A stretch of 64,000 nucleotides of DNA, taken from CAYWMY01 sp046352935. Its GTDB lineage: Bacteria; Pseudomonadota; Gammaproteobacteria; Steroidobacterales; Steroidobacteraceae. Every line of letters begins with the position of its first letter. Position 1 is the stretch's first letter. The position numbers and the translations under genes are program-made. This document shows positions 11,322 through 19,790 of this stretch, one piece after another. The DNA is taken from assembly GCA_046352935.1 (NCBI GenBank), contig JAXMGR010000006.1, forward strand, positions 62,001 to 126,000. The letters are read 5' to 3'. A model generated the notes under the pieces. The model saw nothing but the letters and a program-made list of their open reading frames with translations. It made no database searches and was not told where the DNA came from.

Positions 11322-11445
11322 ATTGCCCCGAACGAGCGGACACGCTGGGCAATGAAGCGAGACTAGAACAGCCGTTCCACGGAGGCACCCGTTGCTGTCG
11401 TACGGTGGCGACACCCGCACCACCTACGCCCCCGGCTGACCCGCC

Positions 11446-12993
11446 TCAGGTCGTGTCGCGCCCGCCGAGCGGCAGTTCGAGCACGACCTCGAGCCCACCG
11501 CCGACTGCATTGCGCGCACGAACACTGCCGTCGTGTGACCTGAGCACACGCGCGGTGATCGCGAGACCGATGCCATTGCCGCCGCTCGCACGCGTACGAT
11601 CGTCAGCGACCCGGTGAAACGGCTCGAAAATCCGTTCGAGCTCGGATTCAGGGACGCCGTGCCCGTAATCGCGCACGACGACGCGTGCACGCCCTCCCCC
11701 GGATCCGCAGTTGATCGCCACCCCGCGGCGCGCATCGGTGTAGCGCACCGCATTGCGCACGACGTTTTCGACCGCGCTCTGCGGCAGATCCGGATCGCCC
11801 GATACCGGGAGCGGCTCGTTCACGGCATCGACTTCCACCTCGATCCCGCCCGACTCGCTCTCGAACTGCGCATCACGCGCAACGTCGCGCACCAGCGCGA
11901 CGAGGTCCACGACATCGCGCCTGGCATGTTCCGTGGCCGCGTCGAGGCGCGACAGACGCAGCACCTGCGCGATCAGTGCCTCCAGGCGTCCCGCCTCGCG
12001 TTCGATCCGTCCCAGCTGCACCGACACGTCGGCTCCGGGCTGGCGGGCCAGCCCGAGCGCCACCTGCAGGCGCGCGAGCGGCGAGCGCAGCTCGTGCGAG
12101 ACGTCGCGCAGAAGGCGCTCGCGACCCGCCAGCAGTGCGCGCAGGCGCTCTGCCATGGCGTCGAATTCACGCGCGAGCACCCCGATCTCGTCCCGCCGCG
12201 CACCGATTCCCGCCGCCACGCGCCCATCCAGACGGCCGGATGCGATGTCCCGGACCGCCGCGGTGACGCGCCCCACCGGCCGCGTCACCGAGCGCGCCAG
12301 CAGCCAGCTGACGAGACCGGTGACGAGGATCGCGATGCCGCGCTCCATGTCGAGGCCGAGTTTGCGCCGCAGGTTGCTGACGTGTGTGTCGATACTCCGG
12401 TCATGGACCTCGAGCCGCCGACCCAGTGCCCGCTGCGTGAGTTCCTCGCGCCCGAGCACGCGCCCCGGCGCCCTCATGAACTCGGCGAGCACCCGGAATT
12501 CCGCGCCGGTGAGCTCCACGACACGCCCGTCCAGCTCGACACGGTGCTGGGGGAAATCCAGCGTCAGCCCGCCCGCGTGCAGTCGATCCCGCTCCGGCGA
12601 CGGTGTGGCGGCGATCCGACGCAGGACGGCGCGCAGTCTCGCCACCAGTTCGCGCGGATTGAACGGCTTCGGCAGGTAGTCGTCCGCACCGAGTTCCAGC
12701 CCCACGATACGATCGACGTCGTCGCCGCGCGCCGTGAGCATCAGGATCGGCAGGCGCGATCCGCGCGCACGCAAGATCCGCAGGACGTCGAGGCCACTGC
12801 CGCCGGGCAGCATCACGTCGAGGACGATCACGTCGGCGCAGCCAACCGTATCCGGATCCAGAGCGGCGGCCACGTCGTGGGCCTGGCGCGTGCGGAAGCC
12901 CTCGTGCGCGAGGTACTCGGCAAGCATCCCCGTGAGCTCGCGATCGTCGTCGACGAGGAGCACGTTCGGCTGCACGGGAAGATCGATCGGCAC
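11446..12993 (-). CDS. CpxR-like response regulator fused in frame to CpxA-like histidine kinase (both truncated at the joint)
   Basis: One open frame of 515 codons from a GTG at 12993. Residues 4-125 are a CpxR-type receiver: acidic DDD at 15-17, phospho-acceptor D59, K109 in LPKPF. Residues 138-214 are an OmpR-type winged helix ending at SNLRRKLGLDM. The last 20 or so residues of that domain (the wing, normally ending in a TVRGxGY-like strand) are absent. At residues 216-219 the chain passes into the second half of a CpxA-type kinase: a 15-residue hydrophobic stretch (219-233), HAMP (about 234-290), HisKA with H300 in DVSHELRSP, and HATPase with N410, DYGHG (442-446) and GNGIGLAI. The kinase's first membrane helix and periplasmic sensor are missing, roughly 150 residues. 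It faces a Spy/CpxP-like gene, which supports the Cpx assignment. It could be a real deletion or fusion, or an assembly error. Confidence 0.85.
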   Translation of the reverse strand: MPIDLPVQPNVLLVDDDRELTGMLAEYLAHEGFRTRQAHDVAAALDPDTVGCADVIVLDVMLPGGSGLDVLRILRARGSRLPILMLTARGDDVDRIVGLELGADDYLPKPFNPRELVARLRAVLRRIAATPSPERDRLHAGGLTLDFPQHRVELDGRVVELTGAEFRVLAEFMRAPGRVLGREELTQRALGRRLEVHDRSIDTHVSNLRRKLGLDMERGIAILVTGLVSWLLARSVTRPVGRVTAAVRDIASGRLDGRVAAGIGARRDEIGVLAREFDAMAERLRALLAGRERLLRDVSHELRSPLARLQVALGLARQPGADVSVQLGRIEREAGRLEALIAQVLRLSRLDAATEHARRDVVDLVALVRDVARDAQFESESGGIEVEVDAVNEPLPVSGDPDLPQSAVENVVRNAVRYTDARRGVAINCGSGGGRARVVVRDYGHGVPESELERIFEPFHRVADDRTRASGGNGIGLAITARVLRSHDGSVRARNAVGGGLEVVLELPLGGRDTT

Positions 12994-13056
12994 GGCGGAG
13001 CCCCCGGATCCGATGTTGCCGTCACCCGGCGAGGCTGTCACGCCGCGCCGGCCGGC

Positions 13057-13071
13057 TTTGCAGAACTTTGC
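13057..13071 (-). promoter_or_regulatory. Cpx-box-like tandem repeat
   Basis: On the minus strand the sequence is GCAAA-GTTCT-GCAAA. The known CpxR site is GTAAA, a spacer of about five bases, then GTAAA. Both half-sites here carry the same single change and the spacing is right. It lies in the 177-base region between the fused regulator/kinase gene and the Spy/CpxP-like gene, about 100 bases before the latter, where CpxR control would be expected. The sequence is seen; the function is inferred. Confidence 0.55.
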
Positions 13072-13170
13072 AGTCTCCTTGCACCACGATGCGCGCACCG
13101 ATGGAACGGCGCGGCTACTCTCGTGTCTCAGAAGAAACCGATTGCAACCGCTCCGACGGAGAACCCGATC

Positions 13171-13845
13171 ATGAAACGACTTCTGCCTGGACTCGCAGCC
13201 GCCAGCGTGCTGGCCGGCGGGCTGGCATTCGCGGCCGGTGGCGACCGCTGCCCGATGATGGACGGCAGCCGCCCGCACCACGGATGTCCGATGCACGACT
13301 GCCCGATGGATTCGCGAGGTGACGACGGACCTGGCGGCCCGATGGGCGGCATGGGCCCGATGGGCGGCATGGGCCCGATGGGCGGCATGGGCCCCATGGG
13401 CGGCTCCGGGCTGATGCACGGCCCCGAGCGGCTACTCGGTCCGCTCGGCGACGAACTGAAGCTGACCGATGAGCAGCGCGCGAAGATCCGGGAATCGCTC
13501 GATGCCGCGCGACCCGGGATGGACCGGCTCCGGGACGAGATGCGCAGCACCGGCCAGGAACTCGCCCGGATCGCACCGGACGACAAGGCCTACGACGCGA
13601 CCGTCGCGACCGCGAGCCGGCGCATGGGCGACCTGACGACGCAGATGATCCAGAAGGCGAGCGAGCTGCGTTCCCGGGTGCACGCCGTCCTGACCGCGGA
13701 ACAGAGGAAGCAGATGACGGAGATCCGGTCACGCATGATCGAGCGCATGGAAGAGCGCCGCGAGTGGCGTGAGCAGCGCCGCGGGAAGATGCGCCCCGGT
13801 GCGGCTCCCGATCCAAAGGCACCATCGAAGCCCGAGGCAGGCTGA
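13171..13845 (+). CDS. Spy/CpxP-like periplasmic protein, Met/Gly-rich
   Basis: The 224-residue product starts with a signal peptide (about 1-21, ending FAAGG) and is predicted periplasmic. It has the two LTxxQ motifs of the Spy/CpxP family, LTDEQRAKI and LTAEQRKQM, around a helical core, and a charged Arg/Glu tail. Family members are chaperones or feedback inhibitors of the CpxA sensor. Between signal and core is an unusual segment rich in Met, Gly, His and Cys (CPMMDGS, CPMHDCPM, then MGGMGP repeats) that looks capable of metal binding. The start ATG follows GGAGAACCCGATC. It is divergent from the Cpx-like gene and ends just before a strong terminator. Confidence 0.85.
   Translation: MKRLLPGLAAASVLAGGLAFAAGGDRCPMMDGSRPHHGCPMHDCPMDSRGDDGPGGPMGGMGPMGGMGPMGGMGPMGGSGLMHGPERLLGPLGDELKLTDEQRAKIRESLDAARPGMDRLRDEMRSTGQELARIAPDDKAYDATVATASRRMGDLTTQMIQKASELRSRVHAVLTAEQRKQMTEIRSRMIERMEERREWREQRRGKMRPGAAPDPKAPSKPEAG
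13342..13404. repeat. 18-base tandem repeat encoding MGGMGP
   Basis: Three 18-base units of ATGGGCGGCATGGGCCCG (the third ends in C) plus a half unit. They encode MGGMGP repeats in the Met-rich stretch of the Spy/CpxP-like protein. Unit length is a multiple of three, so copy-number change would keep the frame. Confidence 0.93.
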
Positions 13846-13901
13846 GCGCGGATTCCCCGGCGCGAATCTCCCCTCGCCCGCCGATGCGACGGGCGTTCGC
13901 G

Positions 13902-13934
13902 GCGGCCGACTCAGGTCGGCCGCTTTCTTTTTTT
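13902..13934 (+). terminator. Rho-independent terminator of the Spy/CpxP-like gene
   Basis: A perfect 9-base stem (GCGGCCGAC / GTCGGCCGC) with a TCAG loop is followed by TTTCTTTTTTT. It is 57 bases after the stop of the plus-strand gene. The loop contains the TGA stop of the minus-strand glycosylase gene, read in reverse. Confidence 0.93.
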
Positions 13935-14576
13935 CGCAGCGCCGCGCGGCCCGCGCTGTGCATCGCGATGCAGGTCCACCGCGCGCCAGAGCAGCCACGC
14001 GGCGGTCGTCCGGCAGGGAGCCCAGCGCCGACCGAACTCGGCGAGTTCACGCGGCTTCGGCATTGCGTCGAGGCCGTATGCGATCCGGAAGCCGTTGCGC
14101 ACACCATAGTCGTCGACAGGCAGCACATCGGGCCGCGCCAGCGTGAAGATCAGGAACATCTCGACGGTCCAGCGGCCCACACCCCTCACCTGTACGAGCC
14201 TCTCGACGATGGCCTCGTCGTCGAGGCGCGCCAGCGAGCGGCGCGTCGGAATGACGCCGGCGAGGGTCTTCGTCGCGATGTCGAGGAGCGCGAGCGACTT
14301 CGCGTTCGAGAAGCCGGCGCCGCGCAGGGCCGCGAGCGACGTGGCCGCGAGTTCGCCGGGCTCCGGCAGGTCTCCGTGAGGATAAAGAGCCCGCAGGCGC
14401 CCGAGCATGGTCCTCGCGGCAGCAGCGGTGAGCTGCTGATGCGCAACCGCCGCGACCAGGGCCCGGTACGGTGACTCACCACGCACCGGCCTGATCGTGC
14501 AGGGCCCTGCGCGCCGCATCAGGTCGCGCATGACCGGGTCGACGCGCGCGAGATGGCGGTGAGCCTCGGGATTCAT
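13911..14576 (-). CDS. DNA-3-methyladenine glycosylase II family (HhH-GPD)
   Basis: A base-excision repair glycosylase removing alkylated purines, 221 residues. The helix-hairpin-helix LVQVRGVGRWTVEMFL is followed by LPVDDYGVRNGF, which holds the catalytic aspartate. Upstream is the AlkA-like YRALVAAVAHQQLTAAAA segment. It lacks the N-terminal domain of E. coli AlkA and resembles the compact Mag/AlkA2-type enzymes. The start MNPEAHRH was chosen because the frame upstream has no family similarity. The stop sits in the loop of the opposing terminator. The end KKRKRPT is basic. Confidence 0.9.
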   Translation of the reverse strand: MNPEAHRHLARVDPVMRDLMRRAGPCTIRPVRGESPYRALVAAVAHQQLTAAAARTMLGRLRALYPHGDLPEPGELAATSLAALRGAGFSNAKSLALLDIATKTLAGVIPTRRSLARLDDEAIVERLVQVRGVGRWTVEMFLIFTLARPDVLPVDDYGVRNGFRIAYGLDAMPKPRELAEFGRRWAPCRTTAAWLLWRAVDLHRDAQRGPRGAAKKRKRPT

Positions 14577-14638
14577 GGTGCCTGCATTATCGCCCCTGGC
14601 GACCTCTGCTACCCTTCTCGATCGAACGGGGGAGGCAG

Positions 14639-16210
14639 ATGCTGCGCTCGCTGAACGATCTCGACCCGTCGGCCCGGCTCGAGACGGATGTCTGCGTGGT
14701 CGGCGCCGGGGCGGCCGGTCAGACGGTGGCAAAGGCACTGGCCGACGCGGGCCGTGACGTGCTGCTGCTCGAGTCGGGTGGCATCGACTTCGATGCGACG
14801 GTGCAGGCGCTGAACGAAGCAGAAAGCACCGGCCTGCCCTATTACGACCTGCTCCGCGCACGCCTGCGTTTCTTCGGTGGTACGACCGCCATCTGGGGAG
14901 GGCGTACCTGCCGGCTCGATCCCATCGACTTCGAGGCGCGCGACTGGGTGCCACTGTCGGGGTGGCCATTCGGTCCCGCCGAGCTGGAACCGCACTACCG
15001 GCGGGCAGAAGCACGGCTCGGGTTGATCAGCGAACACATGGACCGGCACGTGTTCGACCGGGTGCCGCGCACGCCGCAGCTGGACCGCGGCCGGATCGAC
15101 GCCTCCTACTGGCAGTTCGACCACCACATCGACCGCTTCACGGCCGCCTACCGCGACGACGTGCTGCGCCATCCGCGCATCCGCGTGCTGACGCAGGCCA
15201 CCGTCACGCGCATCGCCGCCGGCGGGAGCGCCGTCACGCAGCTCGACCTCGCGAATCACGGAGGCCGAAGCGCCCGCGTCTTCGCGCGCGACCACGTGCT
15301 GGCCTGCGGCGGTATCGAGAACGCGCGGCTGCTGCTGGCGAACGGCCTGGGTGGCGACTGGGTCGGGCGCTGTTTCATGGAACACGTGCACTGCCGCGGC
15401 GGCGAGATCCACGCCGAGCGGCCCATCTCCGTGCTGCGCATCGGCAAGTCATTCCGCTTCCGCGGCAGCCGCTTCGCAGCGGCCATCCGTCCCGGCGTGC
15501 CGCTGCAGCGCCGGGAGCACATCCTGAACGCGAGCTTCACGATCAACGTGCGCAAGCCGCCGGGGCGCCCGATGGGCGCGTTCATGACCGGGTTCAACTT
15601 CATGCGCCATTCCATGGCGGTGCCGAACAAGGTGTGGCGCAAGTGCTGGTACGCGCTCAAGCACAGCGGCACGCGCGTCCAGGAATGGGCCGACCCGTAC
15701 CGGCCGTGGCTGCTGACGAAAACTTCGGACCGGCGCATCTACGCCGTGGTGCGCACCGAACAGTCCCCGAATCCGGAGAGCCGCGTGACGCTCGATCCCG
15801 CGCAGCGCGATGCGCTCGGCATGCCGCGCGCGCAGTTGCACTGGGCCGTCAGCGAGATCGACAAGCGCACGGTGCTCGTGACGATGCAGGCGCTCGATGC
15901 GGAGTTCCGGCGGCTGGGCCTGGGCCGTGTCGAACCGATGCCCTGGCTCACGGACCCGGCGGTGCCATGGGAATTCGACCAGCTGATCTCGAAGAATCCG
16001 ATCGGCGGCTATCACCACATGGGCACGACGCGCATGAGCGCGGACCCTGCGCGCGGCGTCACCGACGGCAACGCCCGCGTGCACGGACTCGCGAATCTGT
16101 ACGTGGCGGGCAGCTCACTGTTCCCGACGAGCGGCTGGGCGAACCCGACGCTGACCATCCTCGCGCTGTCGTTCCGCCTCGCCGACCACCTCGCGGCGCA
16201 GCGCGGCTGA
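14639..16210 (+). CDS. GMC-family FAD-dependent oxidoreductase
   Basis: A 523-residue flavoprotein. The N-terminal dinucleotide fold is VCVVGAGAAGQTVAKAL followed by LLLESGG. Mid-protein motifs FFGGTTAIWGGRTCRLD and HVLACGGIENARLLL, and the C-terminal YHHMGTTRMS and YVAGSSLFPTSGWANPT, are typical of the GMC_oxred C-terminal domain. Substrate is unknown; relatives oxidise alcohols, sugars or sterols. A strong ribosome site (GGGGGAGG) precedes the ATG. No signal peptide is visible. It is divergent from the glycosylase (62-base gap) and converges with rho. Confidence 0.88.
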   Translation: MLRSLNDLDPSARLETDVCVVGAGAAGQTVAKALADAGRDVLLLESGGIDFDATVQALNEAESTGLPYYDLLRARLRFFGGTTAIWGGRTCRLDPIDFEARDWVPLSGWPFGPAELEPHYRRAEARLGLISEHMDRHVFDRVPRTPQLDRGRIDASYWQFDHHIDRFTAAYRDDVLRHPRIRVLTQATVTRIAAGGSAVTQLDLANHGGRSARVFARDHVLACGGIENARLLLANGLGGDWVGRCFMEHVHCRGGEIHAERPISVLRIGKSFRFRGSRFAAAIRPGVPLQRREHILNASFTINVRKPPGRPMGAFMTGFNFMRHSMAVPNKVWRKCWYALKHSGTRVQEWADPYRPWLLTKTSDRRIYAVVRTEQSPNPESRVTLDPAQRDALGMPRAQLHWAVSEIDKRTVLVTMQALDAEFRRLGLGRVEPMPWLTDPAVPWEFDQLISKNPIGGYHHMGTTRMSADPARGVTDGNARVHGLANLYVAGSSLFPTSGWANPTLTILALSFRLADHLAAQRG

Positions 16211-16246
16211 GCCATTGCGCCATGCAGTGGCCGCCGGCCGCGGTGC

Positions 16247-17593
16247 TCAGCCGCGCTTCATCGAGTCGAAGAAATCGGCGTTGGTCTTCGTATCCTTCAT
16301 CTTGTCGATCAGGAACTCGACCGCGGCCAGTTCGTCCATCGGATGCAGCAGCTTGCGCAGGATCCACATCTTCGCGAGCTCGTCCGGTGCCGTGATCAGC
16401 TCCTCGCGGCGCGTGCCGGAGCGGTTGATGTTCACGGCCGGGAAAACGCGCTTCTCGGCGATGCGGCGGTCGAGGTGGATCTCGGAGTTGCCCGTGCCCT
16501 TGAACTCCTCGTAGATCACGTCGTCCATGCGCGAACCGGTGTCGATGAGCGCGGTTGCGATGATCGTCAGCGACCCACCCTCCTCGACGTTGCGTGCCGC
16601 GCCGAAGAACCGCTTCGGGCGCTGCAGCGCGTTCGCGTCGACACCGCCGGTCAGCACCTTGCCCGAGCTCGGGACCACGGTGTTGTAGGCGCGTGCGAGG
16701 CGCGTGATCGAGTCGAGCAGGATCACGACGTCGCGCTTGTGCTCGACGAGGCGCTTCGCCTTCTCGATGACCATCTCGGCCACCTGCACGTGCCGGCTCG
16801 CGGGCTCGTCGAAGGTCGACGCCACGACCTCGCCCTTCACCGTGCGCGACATCTCGGTGACCTCCTCGGGCCGCTCGTCGATGAGCAGCACGATGAGATA
16901 CACCTCGGGATGGTTGCCCGTGATGGACGTGGCGATGTTCTGCAGCAGCATGGTCTTGCCGGCCTTGGGCGGCGAGACGATGAGCCCGCGCTGCCCCTTG
17001 CCGAGCGGCGCGCAGAGGTCGATGACGCGCGCGGTCAGGTCCTCGGTGGAACCGTTGCCGCGCTCGAGCTTCAGCCGCTTGGTCGGATGCAGCGGCGTGA
17101 GGTTCTCGAACAGCATCTTGTGCCGGGCGCTCTCCGGCGTGTCGAAGTTGATCTCGCCGACCTTGAGCAGGGCGAAATAGCGCTCGCCGTCCTTGGGCGG
17201 ACGGATCAGGCCCGAGATCGAGTCGCCGGTGCGCAGATTGAAACGCCGCACCTGGCTCGGACTGACGTAGATGTCGTCGGGACCGGCGAGATAGGAGCCC
17301 TCGGCCGAGCGCAGGAACCCGAAGCCGTCCTGCAGGATCTCGAGCACCCCGTCGCCGTAGATGTCCTCACCGGAACGCGCATGCGCCTTGAGGATCGAGA
17401 ATATGACGTCCTGCTTGCGCTGGCGGGCGGCATTCTCGACGCCCATGGACTCCGCCATGCGCACGAGTTCGTTGATGGGCTTGAGCTTGAGCTCCGTGAG
17501 GTTCATGGACCGGCGCGACGCTGCCAGTTCCTCGGGAGAGATGATGTCTCCCTCCCCCCCCTCGACGAAATCGTCCTGCGGCAGGTCGTCCAT
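16247..17593 (-). CDS. rho: Transcription termination factor Rho
   Basis: A hexameric RNA-dependent ATPase that ends transcripts. The canonical 419-residue protein begins at MNLTELKLKPINEL (ATG at 17506), exactly the E. coli length. RNA-binding fold GVLEILQDGFGFLRS, Walker A SPPKAGKTMLLQNIA and the Q/R-loop region (PSSGKVLTGGVDANALQRPKRFFGAARN) are present. The frame is open upstream with protein-like codon use: an ATG at 17593 adds an acidic 29 residues, and a GTG at 17674 overlapping the trxA stop would add an Arg/Gly/Gln-rich segment. I use the middle ATG; no ribosome site decides it. It lies just downstream of trxA on the same strand. Confidence 0.95.
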   Translation of the reverse strand: MDDLPQDDFVEGGEGDIISPEELAASRRSMNLTELKLKPINELVRMAESMGVENAARQRKQDVIFSILKAHARSGEDIYGDGVLEILQDGFGFLRSAEGSYLAGPDDIYVSPSQVRRFNLRTGDSISGLIRPPKDGERYFALLKVGEINFDTPESARHKMLFENLTPLHPTKRLKLERGNGSTEDLTARVIDLCAPLGKGQRGLIVSPPKAGKTMLLQNIATSITGNHPEVYLIVLLIDERPEEVTEMSRTVKGEVVASTFDEPASRHVQVAEMVIEKAKRLVEHKRDVVILLDSITRLARAYNTVVPSSGKVLTGGVDANALQRPKRFFGAARNVEEGGSLTIIATALIDTGSRMDDVIYEEFKGTGNSEIHLDRRIAEKRVFPAVNINRSGTRREELITAPDELAKMWILRKLLHPMDELAAVEFLIDKMKDTKTNADFFDSMKRG

Positions 17594-17670
17594 GCGCCCG
17601 CCGCGCTGGCCGCCGCCGCCCCGGTGCTGGCCCTTCTGGCGGCCGCGGGCCTGGTTGCCGAGGTAGCCCC

Positions 17671-17997
17671 TCACAGGTTTGCGTCCAGGAGGGCGGCGAT
17701 CTTGGACTTCTGCACGAGTCCGACCTGCTGGGCCTGCGGGGCCCCGTTCTTGAAGAGAATCAGTGTCGGAATGCCGCGGATGCCGTACTTCTGCGGCGTC
17801 TGCGGGTTCCGGTCGATGTCGATCTTGGCGATCTTGACGCGCCCGTCGTAGTCCTTGGCGATCTCGTCGAGGACCGGGGCGATGGCCTTGCAGGGGCCGC
17901 ACCACTCAGCCCAGAAATCGAGCAGAACCGGAACGTTGGCCTTGAGAACGTCCTCGGCGAACGAGGCATCCGAGGTATGGACGATGTTGCCGCTCAC
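17671..17997 (-). CDS. trxA: Thioredoxin
   Basis: A small cytoplasmic thiol reductant of 108 residues (E. coli 109). The active site WAEWCGPCK, the buried DFW strand before it, and the cis-proline loop GIRGIPTLILF are all present. The GTG start at 17997 follows a clear GGAGG and gives the standard N-terminus. Upstream frame extension was rejected. The trxA-rho arrangement is usual in Gammaproteobacteria. Confidence 0.95.
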   Translation of the reverse strand: MSGNIVHTSDASFAEDVLKANVPVLLDFWAEWCGPCKAIAPVLDEIAKDYDGRVKIAKIDIDRNPQTPQKYGIRGIPTLILFKNGAPQAQQVGLVQKSKIAALLDANL

Positions 17998-18281
17998 GCG
18001 GGGTGACCTCCGAAAGAGGATGATGGGAAAGGAATTTGGCTGTCGCTGGACTGGCGATCGGGTCACAATGACGGACGTGTGCCCGATACGGCAGAATTGT
18101 GGGTCTTGACGGACCGTGTGCTCTGTCTGAGTGTTGGGCGCCGCGAACGCCGGGGGCGTCGCCTGGGGTTGCTGGGTGGGCCGGTTGGATCGTTGTCTGC
18201 GCGGGGAGCCCGCGTCCCAGCCGTCGTTTTAGCGCCTCGTCAGCCATTTTTCAAGACTCCGTTTTTCCTCAAGAAGAAATC

Positions 18282-19790
18282 GTGACCGACAAGCATCTGA
18301 CAGAACTGTCCTTCAACAGCCTCCACCTGCCGGACTCGCTGGCTCGTGGAATCGCCGATGCGGGCTTCGAACGCTGCACCCCGATCCAGGCCGAGACGCT
18401 GCCCAAGGCGCTGGCCGGCCTGGATGTCGCGGGCCAGGCGCAGACCGGCACCGGCAAGACAGCGGCCTTCCTGGTCGCGCTCTACGCGGCGCTGCTCAGG
18501 CACACGCCCGCGGCCGACCGTCCCGGCAACGCCCTGCGTGCGCTGGTGCTGGCGCCGACACGCGAACTCGCCGTGCAGATCCATCGCGACGCGGAGATCC
18601 TCGGTCAGTACACGGGGCTCACGCTCGGGCTCGCCTTCGGGGGCGTCGACTACGAGAAGCAGCGCCGCCAGCTCGAGGAGGGCGTCGACGTCCTGATCGG
18701 CACGCCCGGTCGCATCATCGACTACTACCGGCAGCACGTCTTCGACCTGCGGCATTGTGAAGTCATGGTGCTGGACGAGGCCGATCGCATGTTCGACCTG
18801 GGCTTCATCCGCGACATCCGCTTCCTGCTCCGGCGCCTGCCGCCACCCGATCAACGGCTTTCGATGCTGTTCTCGGCCACGCTCGCCCAGCGCGTGCTCG
18901 AACTCGCCTTCGAACACATGAACGAGCCGGCTTTCGTGCGCATCGAGCCCGAGCGCATCACGGCCGAGCGCGTGCGCCAGCAGATCCTGTTCCCGTCGAT
19001 GGAGGAAAAGCTGCCGCTGCTGGTGCACCTGCTCTCCACCATGCACGCGACGCGCACCATGGTCTTCTGCAACATGAAACGCACGGCCGAGCGGCTGGAA
19101 CAGGCCCTGACCGCGAACGGCATCGAGGCGCGCGCCATGTCCGGCGACGTGCCGCAGAAGAAGCGACTGTCGATGCTGCGCGACTTCCACGAAGGGCGGC
19201 TGCCGGTGCTCGTGGCGACGGACGTCGCCGCGCGCGGGCTGCACATCCCGGATGTCAGCCACGTGTTCAACTTCGATCTGCCGCAGGATCCGGAAGACTA
19301 CGTCCACCGCATCGGCCGCACCGCGCGCGCGGGCGCCGAGGGTGACGCGATCAGCTTCGGCTGCGAGGACTACGTGGTATCGCTGCCGGACATCGAGGCC
19401 TTCATCGGCAGCAAGATCCCGGTGGGCAGCATCGATCCCGCGGCATTGCCGCAGGTGAATCGCGTCGATCACCGGCGCGACCGCTTCGAGCGCGGACCGC
19501 ATGGCCGCAGCGGCGGCGATCGCGGCCCGCGCGGGCGCAGGCCGGGAGGGGGCGGTGGCTCGCGCCCATCCCCGGGCACAGGACGCGGCCCTGCACCTGA
19601 AAGGACTCCTGCGGCGCCTCGGCCGGCCACGGTCGAGGCAGGCGCTGGAGAAGCGTCCGGCGTCGGTCCAGGCACCGAGGGATCCGCCCCGGCCACGGAG
19701 CGCCGGCGGCGACGTCGTCGCCGCGGGCGCGGCACCTCGGGGGGAACGCCCGGCGGCGATCAGCCCCCGACCCCGCCCAGCACCACCTGA
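18282..19790 (+). CDS. rhlB: DEAD-box RNA helicase, RhlB-like
   Basis: An ATP-dependent RNA helicase, probably acting with the RNA degradosome. Motifs in order: Q motif CTPIQAETLP, Walker A AQTGTGKTAAF, PTRELA, GTPGR, DEAD in VLDEADRMFD, SAT, and HRIGRTARAG. Length is 502 residues. The C-terminal 100 residues are Arg/Gly/Pro-rich, ending in a run of arginines, as in RhlB tails. The GTG start (MTDKHLTELSFNSLHLP) fits RhlB better than longer options. It is divergent from trxA-rho, as in many relatives, and overlaps the convergent yrfG by 31 bases. Confidence 0.9.
   Translation: MTDKHLTELSFNSLHLPDSLARGIADAGFERCTPIQAETLPKALAGLDVAGQAQTGTGKTAAFLVALYAALLRHTPAADRPGNALRALVLAPTRELAVQIHRDAEILGQYTGLTLGLAFGGVDYEKQRRQLEEGVDVLIGTPGRIIDYYRQHVFDLRHCEVMVLDEADRMFDLGFIRDIRFLLRRLPPPDQRLSMLFSATLAQRVLELAFEHMNEPAFVRIEPERITAERVRQQILFPSMEEKLPLLVHLLSTMHATRTMVFCNMKRTAERLEQALTANGIEARAMSGDVPQKKRLSMLRDFHEGRLPVLVATDVAARGLHIPDVSHVFNFDLPQDPEDYVHRIGRTARAGAEGDAISFGCEDYVVSLPDIEAFIGSKIPVGSIDPAALPQVNRVDHRRDRFERGPHGRSGGDRGPRGRRPGGGGGSRPSPGTGRGPAPERTPAAPRPATVEAGAGEASGVGPGTEGSAPATERRRRRRRRGRGTSGGTPGGDQPPTPPSTT

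Noticed and set aside
12994..13419. Upstream extension of the Cpx-like fused gene to an ATG at 13419
   Set aside because: It runs antisense through the Spy/CpxP-like gene and its repeat; the receiver domain starts at the GTG near 12993.
16343..17851. 502-codon frame antisense to rho
   Set aside because: Shadow of rho and trxA.
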